From UBA1952 sp965246765 (GTDB taxonomy: Bacteria > Bacteroidota > Bacteroidia > Chitinophagales > Chitinophagaceae), in contig CBDFFJ010000004.1 of assembly GCA_965246765.1 (NCBI GenBank), positions 310,001 through 374,000 of the forward strand: a stretch of 64,000 nucleotides of DNA. The letters run 5' to 3'. The notes beneath the pieces were generated by a model. That model ran no database searches. It saw only the letters and a program-made list of their open reading frames with translations, and was not told where the DNA came from. Positions 9,441 to 17,821 of the stretch are shown here, piece after piece. The stretch's first letter is position 1; each line of letters opens with the position of its first letter. A program made the position numbers and the translations under genes.

Positions 9441-9503
9441 GACGTTGAATCGTTGAATTGTTCAGACGTCTTAACGATTCAACGACTCAACGCAACGTCT
9501 CAA
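9441..9503. repeat. Inverted and tandem octamer repeats after lpxA
   Basis: Octamers of the CGNYTCAA family run on the minus strand at 9441-9468 and on the plus strand at 9467-9503. CGTTGAATCGTT (9443-9454) pairs perfectly with AACGATTCAACG (9473-9484) to form a 12-bp hairpin just past the lpxA stop. It belongs to the same family as the repeat at 8612-8638. Confidence 0.75.
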
Positions 9504-9508
9504 CACAA

Positions 9509-10114
9509 ATGAATATCCGCTTAGACGCTCTCGGCAAGCGCTACCAGCGTCACTGGGTTTTCCGCAATCTGAGCTTTGAATTTGCGCCCTGCAGCCGCAC
9601 GGCTATCCTTGGGCAAAACGGCAGCGGTAAGAGCACCTTACTGCGAATCATAGCCGGCATGCAGCCGCCTTCCACAGGAAATATGGAATGGGAGGGAACA
9701 AGCCAGCAGGAGGTTTTCAAAAAAGTCTCCTTCTGCGCGCCTGGAATGGAGCTGCCGGAAGAGCTGACGCTGTTAGAAGCGCTGGAATTTCATTTTTCTT
9801 TTAAAAAGACCCTGGCGGGCATGAGTCTTTCCAGCGTCATAGAGCTCGTCGGTCTTCGCGCCGCGGCAAGAAAGCCAATCGGCGATTACTCATCAGGCAT
9901 GAAGCAGCGTGTAAAGCTTGCACAGGCTTTTTTCTCGGAAACCCCAGTGCTTTTGTTGGACGAGCCATGCAGTAATCTTGACGAAGCCGGGGTGGAACAA
10001 TATCTTGAATGGATTGAAAATTACACCGTCAACCGCACCGTGATCATTGCATCAAACGACCCGCGCGAATACCGCTTTTGCGAAGCCGAACTCCTCATGC
10101 GCGACTATCAGTAG
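9509..10114 (+). CDS. ABC transporter ATP-binding protein (no linked permease)
   Basis: About 201 aa from the ATG at 9509. A longer frame from 9458 only translates the octamer repeats and is rejected. Walker A GQNGSGKST (about residues 35-43), a Q-loop region, the divergent signature YSSGMKQRVKLAQA and Walker B VLLLDEPCSNLDE are all present. The protein is short, with no C-terminal extension, as in small exporter or lipoprotein-release ATPases. No membrane partner is adjacent, so the substrate is unknown. Placement after lpxA suggests an envelope role by inference only. Confidence 0.88.
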   Translation: MNIRLDALGKRYQRHWVFRNLSFEFAPCSRTAILGQNGSGKSTLLRIIAGMQPPSTGNMEWEGTSQQEVFKKVSFCAPGMELPEELTLLEALEFHFSFKKTLAGMSLSSVIELVGLRAAARKPIGDYSSGMKQRVKLAQAFFSETPVLLLDEPCSNLDEAGVEQYLEWIENYTVNRTVIIASNDPREYRFCEAELLMRDYQ

Positions 10115-10148
10115 CTTGCATCTGCTATATTAGCGCAATTGATCCCTT

Positions 10149-11024
10149 GTGCGTGTAAGACATCTGCTGGCTCTGTTTGCGCTTCTGTGCTCGGCTACCT
10201 GCGTAAGAGGCGACACGGTTTCTGTCTATTTTGCCTTCAATGAAGGCCTGTTGGACGACCGCGCTGTTCAAAAAATTGATTCGGCACTTTATTCAGGCCG
10301 GCTTCATGCCAGCCAGGCCCTGCAAATAATCGGCTATACCGACGCGGTTGGCGGCGAGTCGTTCAATCTGCGCCTGTCCCGTCAACGCGCGGAGGCCGTC
10401 AAGGCTTACCTGCTGCAATCCGGATTTCGCGACGACCTTATAACGCTTGTGACTGGTCGCGGCGAGGCTGCCGCGTTGGCGGCGGAGCGGCCCGGCGGCA
10501 ACCTCGCTGACCGCAGAGTGGATATAGCGGTGCTTCCGTCAAAAAATGTCCTCAAGGCGACAACCCGGTTCAAGCTCTCGCCTGTGCCTCCCCAGCCGGC
10601 GAAATCGCAGGCGGCGCGCAGACAAGGAGGCCTACCGGACATTGGCCGCCTGAAAGTGGGCGAAACCCTCGTTCTTGAAAATATATACTTCTACGCCGGC
10701 AGGCATATCGTACGCAAAGAATCGGACGCAGCGCTTGACGCGTTAGTGGAGGCACTTACACAGCATCCGGAAATAAAAATCAGGATTGAAGGACACGTCT
10801 GCTGCGTGCCAGCCTCGTCGGACGCCATAGACGATGATACCGGCAAAGAGGGCCTCTCTGTAAACCGCGCCGAGGCCATTAAAGAATACCTGGCGCGGCA
10901 TGGGATAGACTCTAAACGCCTAAGCTGCGTCGGTTTTGGGCATATGAACCCGATTGTGCGGCCTGAACGCAATGAGGAAGACGCCAATAAAAACCGGCGT
11001 GTAGAAGTCAGGATTATGCAATGA
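10149..11024 (+). CDS. Secreted protein with two tandem OmpA-like domains
   Basis: 291 aa from a GTG start followed by a signal peptide (LLALFALLCSATCVRG). Two OmpA C-terminal-type domains follow. One spans residues about 24-125, with SFNLRLSRQRAEAVKAYLL and a degenerate NLADRRVDI. The second spans about 170-290, with SVNRAEAIKEYLARHGI and NKNRRVEVRI. OmpA domains bind diaminopimelate of peptidoglycan; no membrane barrel is present, so this is probably a periplasmic or wall-associated protein. A doubled domain is less usual. Its 3' end overlaps the convergent CrtA-like gene by 11 bp. Confidence 0.85.
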   Translation: MRVRHLLALFALLCSATCVRGDTVSVYFAFNEGLLDDRAVQKIDSALYSGRLHASQALQIIGYTDAVGGESFNLRLSRQRAEAVKAYLLQSGFRDDLITLVTGRGEAAALAAERPGGNLADRRVDIAVLPSKNVLKATTRFKLSPVPPQPAKSQAARRQGGLPDIGRLKVGETLVLENIYFYAGRHIVRKESDAALDALVEALTQHPEIKIRIEGHVCCVPASSDAIDDDTGKEGLSVNRAEAIKEYLARHGIDSKRLSCVGFGHMNPIVRPERNEEDANKNRRVEVRIMQ

Positions 11025-11682
11025 CCGAATCTGAAACGATCCGAAAGCGCACGAACATTTCTTCGGTAAACATGCTCTGCCTGGCTTTGGCTGCGATTGC
11101 CGCCACATGCCTGGCGTCTTTGTACGCGTATGCCACCATATCCGCATCACTTTCCCAGATACTGAAGGTCGCCTGGCGCATGAGCGGATATTCACCCATC
11201 CCGAGCGAAAATACTAAGCCCGGCGCCGCCTGCAAGGCCTGAGTAGCCTCGCGCGACTGCTGTATAAACAGAGGAATCCGTGGCAAAGCAATGGACGCAC
11301 GCGTGAGCACGGCTACCCTACCCTCCTTACCATCATCCTGCCGAAGCTCAAAAGGATCCCGGCCGTCCCATGCGCCTTTTTTGCGCACTGGTTTCAGCTC
11401 TATTCGTCGGTGTACTTTGGCTGCCCGGCGCAGGGAGGTGAAGCTTTCCATATTGCAAAGGCGCTCCTCATCATACGCAGTTCCGCACTCCAGCATCACC
11501 GCATAACGGCTCCAGTCTGGCAATATGGAAAACGCGACTCCCTTTCCACACCCCATCGCCCTTGCAAATAATACACCGGCCGGTAGTTTGCGCAAGGCAA
11601 AGCGCAGGAGGCCAAAGGCTTTCAGCATTGAGAAGCTGGTAGCTTTTGCGCCGCTGAAAATGTGCAGAGAGATAACTGACAA
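11014..11682 (-). CDS. CrtA-like (spheroidene monooxygenase family) protein
   Basis: 222 aa from a TTG start three bases after the cyclase stop. It resembles the CrtA family of carotenoid monooxygenases: an N-terminal segment like SLHIFSGAKATSF, SILPDWSRYAVMLE, VAVLTRASI, GMGEYPLMRQATFSIW and MVAYAYKDARH near an EEMFVRF motif. The TTG start keeps the conserved N-terminus, whereas the next ATG (11625) would remove it. CrtA itself oxidises spheroidene; family members in non-phototrophs have unknown substrates. It is the last gene of the five-gene minus-strand unit. Family assignment is fairly firm; the reaction is inferred. Confidence 0.72.
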   Translation of the reverse strand: MSVISLHIFSGAKATSFSMLKAFGLLRFALRKLPAGVLFARAMGCGKGVAFSILPDWSRYAVMLECGTAYDEERLCNMESFTSLRRAAKVHRRIELKPVRKKGAWDGRDPFELRQDDGKEGRVAVLTRASIALPRIPLFIQQSREATQALQAAPGLVFSLGMGEYPLMRQATFSIWESDADMVAYAYKDARHVAAIAAKARQSMFTEEMFVRFRIVSDSVIA

Positions 11683-11685
11683 GGC

Positions 11686-12801
11686 TTAAATTTTCAGCGC
11701 ATAAAGATCAAGCGTGCTGCTTTTCCCTTTCAGTTCAATGCTGCCAAGCGGCTCACTCTGGTATTCTTTCAGCGATGACACTTCAATGAAGTCTTTAGAA
11801 GCCAGGAATTTCTGATTCAGCTCGGAAGTGGCAGAACGGATGCGGGCGGCGGTGTTCATCGTGTCGCCGCTCATGGCTATGTCTTTTTTAATAAGGCCTA
11901 TCTCGCCAACGGTCACGTCTCCGGCATGTATGCCAATGCGAAACTCAGGAGTGACACCGTAAACCCGTCGGAAATGCTCGCTTTTCAGCTGCAAGGCCTT
12001 ACGCGCGTCAATAATTGCTTTCACCGCCTTTACGGCGTTTGCCTCAGAGAATATCCAGCTCGCTACGATTTCGTCGCCGACGTATTGATAGATTCGGGCG
12101 TCCTGCTCCAGCAATGCCATAGAGATATAGTCTATAAACTCGCGTATGAATAGAAAATAACTCTTGTGGCCAAGCGATTCCGCGATTGGCGTGCTGTCTT
12201 TAAGGTCCAGGAAGAGGACAATGCGCTTCTCAATTTTAGGATCAATATACTTCCCGCGGAGAATATCGGCGAAGACTCCGGGTGAATACTTCTCGCTCAT
12301 TTCAATAAAAAGCTGCGTGATCATGAAAATCAGCAGCCACAGGGGCAGGCCATGCACCAGCCAGAACTTCTCCGCCGGAAGCTTAATGTAAAATACCAGC
12401 GACTGCCAGATGGTGCGGCCCGTCATGAAGTAGAAATAACCGAAGAGGTTGAAGAAGTTCATGAAGAACGAACAGGCCATCAGGATAAGCGTCTTGAACA
12501 GCAGGTTTATCTGCAGTGGCTTATTGCGGAACATGGTGCGAAACCGGAACACAAGCAGCCAGCCCATCAGCATGCTTGTCCCGAATACCACGGAGCTGCG
12601 TATGGCTACGTATTGCAGGCTGCGTGTATGCGCCAGATCCTCATAGGCTGCCGCCTGCGGCACCGATGCGCGTATGGCCCATAATAAGAGGTCAAGGGCC
12701 GTCCACGAAAGCGCAATGATCAGTACCCAACGGTAGCGGTACCGCCTTAGCACGTCAAAGCTCCGTCCGAGCCGCCGTTTAAGTTTTTCAGATATCGTCA
12801 T
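11686..12801 (-). CDS. Membrane class III nucleotide cyclase
   Basis: 371 aa. About four membrane helices (residues 25-45, 65-88, 100-125, 148-168) precede a C-terminal class III cyclase domain (about 193-365). Metal-binding Asp199 (LFLDLKDST) and Asp243 (YVGDE) are present, as are Asp307, Asn316 and Arg320 in DIAMSGDTMNTAAR. The position that is Lys in the usual KxxGD motif is Gln239, so base specificity is uncertain. The ATG directly abuts the stop of the HD/PycTM-type gene (TAAATG), so the two are co-translated. It probably makes a cyclic nucleotide monophosphate at the inner membrane. Confidence 0.88.
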   Translation of the reverse strand: MTISEKLKRRLGRSFDVLRRYRYRWVLIIALSWTALDLLLWAIRASVPQAAAYEDLAHTRSLQYVAIRSSVVFGTSMLMGWLLVFRFRTMFRNKPLQINLLFKTLILMACSFFMNFFNLFGYFYFMTGRTIWQSLVFYIKLPAEKFWLVHGLPLWLLIFMITQLFIEMSEKYSPGVFADILRGKYIDPKIEKRIVLFLDLKDSTPIAESLGHKSYFLFIREFIDYISMALLEQDARIYQYVGDEIVASWIFSEANAVKAVKAIIDARKALQLKSEHFRRVYGVTPEFRIGIHAGDVTVGEIGLIKKDIAMSGDTMNTAARIRSATSELNQKFLASKDFIEVSSLKEYQSEPLGSIELKGKSSTLDLYALKI

Positions 12802-14115
12802 TTACAGGGGCGAACCGCTCGCATTGATCACTGTGGCGTGGTCGGAAGGAATATTGAGGGCAATGGCAATGGAGAAAGATAGCACGGCAATGATTAGCCC
12901 GACCATAAACACATTGTAAGCCCAGCGAAGCAGCTTGTATTTGCGCCCGAGCACGATGCCCAGGTAGTATATGTCCTTTACCAGGGTGTCATAGAGATAG
13001 GTCTTGTCGTGCATCATCTCGTTCATCGCCCAGGTATATTCATCCAGAGAAGAGCGGTAAAAGTTGCCGAAGAACAGGAGATTCGTTTCTTTTCGCTGAA
13101 TGGCCTCGCGCGTAAAAGTGCCTTCCGTAAGCTTTGGCCGTGTAGCCAGGATGGCGAGGATCACCGTTACAACGGAAGAGGTAAGGAACAGAATTGTCGG
13201 GATCAGCAGATAGGGGTCAGCGTCAAGCCGGTCAATGAATATGGACAATATAACGGAGATGATAATAGAATTGACCGAGATGAGAATGTTTGCCTTCCCG
13301 TCGGCCATACGGCTCAGGTCTAAATGGTTGGAAGAACCAAGACGCAGCATTGTCTGCATGCCCCGCGCTACGAGGCTCTGCTCCGCTTTTTGCACTTTGG
13401 CCGCCTCTTTTGCTGCTATTAGCTGCGGGTTGTCCTTGTCCGATTTATCCTTCGCAGGCTCATCTTCTGGCATATAGTGCTCCTCATCGCCCGCTTTCTC
13501 TGCTATTTTCTTTTTAAGCCAGCGCACATTCTCCACTTTGCCTTCTTCCAGTTTCTGGCGGCTGTATGGCGTGAAGAAATGCTGCGACTCCAGCATTTTC
13601 AGGCTGCGCTGCGGCCAGGCGGTGACGAGTGCCGGATAGCCCCTCGCCTTTAGCTCCTTACGCACCAGCTTGTTGGTCTTGCGGAAGTCGTTGGTGCCGA
13701 AATGATACACATCCGCATCACACATGATCTCGCCAAGCTTATCGCCCGGCGTATGCGGCATGCGCGTGGCCATTATGGCATCAGCTACGCGCTGAATAAA
13801 TGCTTCATCATCCACGCCTTCTGCCACAAGAAATTTCTTAGCTGCATCAACGCTCCGCAGCTCATGGTCCTGAATATTGCCGTTCAGGTGTCCGACATCG
13901 TGAAACCAGGCTGCTACCTGCAGGATCCGGAGCTCTTCATCCGTCGCACCCTCGCGTTTGCCGATTTCAAGAGCATGGCGCACCACCTGCTCCGTGTGAT
14001 CGTAGCTATGGAAGTAAAGCAGCTTAGTATCTGCCGCGGAAAATTCCTGCCTGATAAATGCAGAAGCCTTCTGGACGATGTCTGCGGGAACCGGATTTGC
14101 AGGCGTATTGGTCAT
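12802..14115 (-). CDS. HD phosphohydrolase fused to Pycsar-effector-type (PycTM/DUF5706) membrane domain
   Basis: 437 aa from the ATG at 14115; a TTG at 14151 is a poorer choice. Residues 30-150 form an HD domain (His40, His72-Asp73 in WFHDVGH, CDAD near 132-135). After a charged linker (200-250) comes a segment resembling the Pycsar effector membrane domain: RMADGKANILISVNSIIISV begins helix 1 (about 275-294), helix 2 is about 302-325 and helix 3 about 398-421. PycTM effectors act downstream of cCMP or cUMP. HD fusions of this family occur in Bacteroidota. The HD part could degrade a signal nucleotide (inference). It is directly followed by the cyclase gene. Confidence 0.82.
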   Translation of the reverse strand: MTNTPANPVPADIVQKASAFIRQEFSAADTKLLYFHSYDHTEQVVRHALEIGKREGATDEELRILQVAAWFHDVGHLNGNIQDHELRSVDAAKKFLVAEGVDDEAFIQRVADAIMATRMPHTPGDKLGEIMCDADVYHFGTNDFRKTNKLVRKELKARGYPALVTAWPQRSLKMLESQHFFTPYSRQKLEEGKVENVRWLKKKIAEKAGDEEHYMPEDEPAKDKSDKDNPQLIAAKEAAKVQKAEQSLVARGMQTMLRLGSSNHLDLSRMADGKANILISVNSIIISVILSIFIDRLDADPYLLIPTILFLTSSVVTVILAILATRPKLTEGTFTREAIQRKETNLLFFGNFYRSSLDEYTWAMNEMMHDKTYLYDTLVKDIYYLGIVLGRKYKLLRWAYNVFMVGLIIAVLSFSIAIALNIPSDHATVINASGSPL

Positions 14116-14161
14116 TTGGATGCTTTTATAAACGCTTTGAAACAGAGGCAAGCGCGTAGTA

Positions 14162-17100
14162 TCAGAAAGTAAGATTGAGCCGTGTGCCGATGGTCAGGTT
14201 AAACAGGGTTTCCTCCGATGAGAAGCCGGCGGTAGCGGAGATAAGGAACATGTTGTAGGGGATATAGTAGAAGCCGCCGCCGTATGCATCGTGCCACTTA
14301 TGGCTTGTTTCGCCATCACTCCACACACGCGCAACATCGTTGAAGCCAACCAGGCCAAAGGCACCGGGCAGGATGTAATCTTTTACGTCAAACAGCTTGG
14401 CCCGCAGCTCAACGCTGCCATAAGCCATGGATCGTCCCGAAAACCGGTCTTTTCTAAAGCCCCTTAGGTAGTTGTTTTGCCCAACGGCCATTGCTTGAAA
14501 AAACTCAAAATCTTTGGAGAAAATATGCCCGCCGCCAAGGTGAAACACGGCGACAAGCTTGGCGGGATCGCTCAGGCTGGCGTAGATGTCCATATCGGAA
14601 TGCGCCTCGGCGAAGGGCCGTGACGTTGGGCCGGAAATTCCACCCAGAGCATTGAATTCATTATGCCAGTGAATGCCCCTTGTGGGAAACAGCTCACTAT
14701 TCAGATTATTTATGTCCAGGAATATGCGTCCGCCTACATACTGTTTATGGTTGTAGATGTTGGCGGAGTCCAGACCTACGAGGCCAGGCACTTCCAATAC
14801 TTTATGCTCATTGTTATACTCGTGATTGGAGTAATAGCTGTACGTAGGGCCGGCCCCTACCCGCAGCACGCCGAAAAGGCGCTTCTGTATCAGCGCGTCC
14901 GCATCCAGTGAATTGTATCGCGCGCGGTAAAATTTAAGGTCGGCCACACGCACGGTTTCATTTCCAAAGCCAAAAAAGTTGCGCAATGCGGGCCGCTGCA
15001 GACTCGCATCAAGCAGCAGATCAAGATCTTTTATGCAATGCACGAAGACGCCGTGATAATTGACCTGAAAGGCATTGCGCTGAAAGGCAAAAAGCGCTGA
15101 CAGCTTATTGTCTGTCTCATAGGGCTCCTTGCGCCAGCCATAGGTCCGGCGCCAGATGCCAAGGCCGGCAAGCGGACCATCGTCCGGATTGTAGCCGAGC
15201 GCTATGGTCGGCACATGAAAAAAATTGTACTTAAAATCCTGTACTTTAAAATCATTGACCGTCGGGTCGGCATTAAAGTCCACATCGGTATGGCGATGAG
15301 CCAGCAGCGCATTCGGCTCGGTTGTGACGTCATAAACGTGGCTATGCGCCTTGCCTGCGATGTTAAACGTGTCGGCCCCACCGCCGCCTATCATGCGGAT
15401 GCGCATCTTCGTACGCACGCCCGGATCAATCTCAAAGCGGTCTGCGCCGTTGAAGCCAAAAAGGCGTAGCTCCTTAGTGACCTTCGGGTCAAAGAGGCGC
15501 GAATACATCAGCAGGCCGGTGTCGGCGCCCTTTTCCCGCGCGTGTACCTGCACCAGTATCCCGCTATCGCTTTGTGTGACGTTAAACTGCTCCGTTTTAT
15601 TGGATCCGAGCACCTGCACCTCGCGCGACAGATACCGGTAGTATTGCATCCCATTCCTATAAAGCTGCTCGCGCCGGCTTTTCAGCTTCCCTTCAATCTC
15701 AGCGCCGCGCATGGCTACAATCTGCGGCGGCATCTGCCCTACGGCATCCCGGATGGCGTCGTCCGTAACCAGTGCCGTAAATTCTCTGATGCCCGTGTCC
15801 CAGTCGTGGCGTGTCAGATCATTCAGGAAAAGCCGGTCAAAGTCCCGGGGCGAGTGGTTGAGCCAGCGGAACCGGTGGTAGTCGCTCTTAAACCCGCTCA
15901 TCCAGGGCAGCCGGCGCGCAGTCGCGAACTTCATGATAAGCCCGTCCGACCTGAAGAATGCCTGGTCGCGGTCGCGGGGAATGGGATAATAAAGCTTGCC
16001 CCTCCCGGTGTCGCTTATGCCCCAGTGCCATTGCCCCAGGTGACGGTCCCAATCGCCCACCAGCATGTCGAGCAGGCGGGCGCGGAGCACGGCATGCTGA
16101 TCTATAAAGTGGTCGTCATCGCCAATGATCTTGTTTACAATCTTAGCGCTGCTTTTTGAGTTTGTGCCGTCCGGTGTAGGATCGTCCGGCTCCAGCAGAC
16201 ATACCTTATTGGCGAAAAGCGGCCGGTAAAAGCCCAGTGCAGGGTCGTCGGGCACGTAATAGAACTCTGGTCTTGCCGCAATTACGCCGGCGGCATTTGC
16301 CAGGGGCCATACGGTAAGCGGCGCGTAAGGCAAGGCGGCGGAGATCATATCCTGCACCACATCCCGCGCGAAGGTTTCCCGCATCGTGGCCGGCAATACC
16401 TTTTTCGGATCCTTATCAATCGTGCGCAGGTTGTACTTCACGCCATTCTTGTCTTTCAGATGAAGGGTCTTCGTCTGAAAGCCGCCACCTGCGCCGGTAA
16501 TGGTAAGGCCTCCCTGCTCCTTATTCAGATGAAATACTTTCAGCGACACAGGCTCGCTCCATTCCTTACGGTAGTTGCTCCCTACCATGAAGCGCCGGAA
16601 GCCTGAGGGCTTGTCGTATTGACGGCTGGCAGGCACAAGGGCGGTATCGCCGTATATGGCAACGGGCGTTGTGGTGTCTGGCTTGGGCTGTGGCGGCAGC
16701 TTACTGTAGTCGAGCACCGTTCCGCTATAAAGCACCTGGCCGAGGGAGTCGGGAGCCGCGGCTTTAAACGTAACACTCACCGTCTTGTCCTTGTAGATAT
16801 CCAGCTCTGCCCATCCGATAGACGCCGCGGCAAATTTCGCCTTGCGCGTCTTAGACACCCGGTTGGTCTTGCAGCCGGATCCGGAGACAATGTAGTTCGA
16901 GCTGCTGTCAGCAATCCACTCCAGCGCATGCTCATGGCCGGCTACGTGAATCACGTTCGGATGGGTTTTGAGAATGGCGTCTATCTGTGTAGCCATATTG
17001 GCGTAGTCCGGATATTTCAGGTCTTCTACCGTTCCGAATACCGCGCGGCTGATGGGATAAATGGAGCCAAGCACCGGCAGAGGGATGTACAGATTCTTCT

Positions 17101-17821
17101 GCATATCCGTGAACGGAAATATGTGCTGCTTGATGGTGTAATAGCCGCCATGGACGCCATAGGTCTTAAACGGATGGTGCGCCGCGAAGATGATCAGCTT
17201 GCGATAGTTGCGCGTTACAATGTCCTGGAGCTCGTTCAGCAGTTCTTCGCGCGTCTTGTTGCGGCAGTCACTCTCAATACCCGGTTTAGCCTGCTTGTGC
17301 AGCCACCATTGCGTATCCATGATCACCAGAACCACATCATTGCCAAGATCTACCTCTTCCGGCCCCGGGCAGCCGTCCTGTGGCAGGAAAGTCAGATTTT
17401 TCTTACCCAGGCTTTCCAGATAACGGCCCTGACGAAGCACGGCGTTATAGCCGCCCGGCTGCCCGTTCATCCAATCGTGATTGCCAGGTATGAAGTACAC
17501 CATTTTAGGCCCGTGATCGGCGATGTTGGCCTGGGAGTCCAGGACGGCGCGCACGTCGCCGTACTTCGCCAGCTGCTCGTAAGGCAAACCAAACCGGTAA
17601 AGATTATCGCCCAGAAAGATTACGCTCGTCTTGCCATCGCCCAGATTTTCGATCTTTTCAACTGCTTCAACTACGGTATGATGACGGTCCGCGGTCAGCG
17701 CACCGGCGTCCCCGATCAGGATAATGCGTTGCGCGATAGAGTCGTTCGCCACTTGGGCAGCAGCAGCGAATGGCAGGGCAAAGAGGAGCGCTGTCAGGTA
17801 TTGTCTCATTAAAAACTTCAT
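14162..17821 (-). CDS. Metallophosphatase with central kinase-like region and C-terminal outer-membrane barrel
   Basis: 1219 aa with a signal peptide ending AAAAQ. Residues about 32-330 are a calcineurin-like phosphoesterase with its metal-site motifs: LIGDAG (37-40), FLGDNLY, PGNHDW, AAHHPF and AGHEHALEW. A middle region (about 420-780) contains YNLRTIDKDP, GDWDRHLGQW (about 590) and IPRDRDQAF (about 617), which recall CotH/FAM20-type atypical kinases; this is my inference. The C-terminal third looks like a BamA/TamA-type surface-antigen barrel ending in an aromatic residue (LNLTF). Its ATG overlaps the upstream lipoprotein stop by 4 bp. Substrate is unknown. Confidence 0.85.
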   Translation of the reverse strand: MKFLMRQYLTALLFALPFAAAAQVANDSIAQRIILIGDAGALTADRHHTVVEAVEKIENLGDGKTSVIFLGDNLYRFGLPYEQLAKYGDVRAVLDSQANIADHGPKMVYFIPGNHDWMNGQPGGYNAVLRQGRYLESLGKKNLTFLPQDGCPGPEEVDLGNDVVLVIMDTQWWLHKQAKPGIESDCRNKTREELLNELQDIVTRNYRKLIIFAAHHPFKTYGVHGGYYTIKQHIFPFTDMQKNLYIPLPVLGSIYPISRAVFGTVEDLKYPDYANMATQIDAILKTHPNVIHVAGHEHALEWIADSSSNYIVSGSGCKTNRVSKTRKAKFAAASIGWAELDIYKDKTVSVTFKAAAPDSLGQVLYSGTVLDYSKLPPQPKPDTTTPVAIYGDTALVPASRQYDKPSGFRRFMVGSNYRKEWSEPVSLKVFHLNKEQGGLTITGAGGGFQTKTLHLKDKNGVKYNLRTIDKDPKKVLPATMRETFARDVVQDMISAALPYAPLTVWPLANAAGVIAARPEFYYVPDDPALGFYRPLFANKVCLLEPDDPTPDGTNSKSSAKIVNKIIGDDDHFIDQHAVLRARLLDMLVGDWDRHLGQWHWGISDTGRGKLYYPIPRDRDQAFFRSDGLIMKFATARRLPWMSGFKSDYHRFRWLNHSPRDFDRLFLNDLTRHDWDTGIREFTALVTDDAIRDAVGQMPPQIVAMRGAEIEGKLKSRREQLYRNGMQYYRYLSREVQVLGSNKTEQFNVTQSDSGILVQVHAREKGADTGLLMYSRLFDPKVTKELRLFGFNGADRFEIDPGVRTKMRIRMIGGGGADTFNIAGKAHSHVYDVTTEPNALLAHRHTDVDFNADPTVNDFKVQDFKYNFFHVPTIALGYNPDDGPLAGLGIWRRTYGWRKEPYETDNKLSALFAFQRNAFQVNYHGVFVHCIKDLDLLLDASLQRPALRNFFGFGNETVRVADLKFYRARYNSLDADALIQKRLFGVLRVGAGPTYSYYSNHEYNNEHKVLEVPGLVGLDSANIYNHKQYVGGRIFLDINNLNSELFPTRGIHWHNEFNALGGISGPTSRPFAEAHSDMDIYASLSDPAKLVAVFHLGGGHIFSKDFEFFQAMAVGQNNYLRGFRKDRFSGRSMAYGSVELRAKLFDVKDYILPGAFGLVGFNDVARVWSDGETSHKWHDAYGGGFYYIPYNMFLISATAGFSSEETLFNLTIGTRLNLTF

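Noticed and set aside
9458..9508. N-terminal extension of the ABC ATPase
   Set aside because: It only translates octamer repeats (residues such as RRLNDSTTQ) and would be repeat-derived; the ATG at 9509 matches family N-termini.
12802..14115. Calling the HD-PycTM/cyclase pair a proven Pycsar defence system
   Set aside because: The cyclase is membrane-bound and the HD fusion differs from described Pycsar operons, so only a candidate status is supported.
16619..17812. 397-codon plus-strand frame inside the phosphatase/barrel gene
   Set aside because: Its antisense partner has a full phosphatase motif set; this frame has none and no start context.
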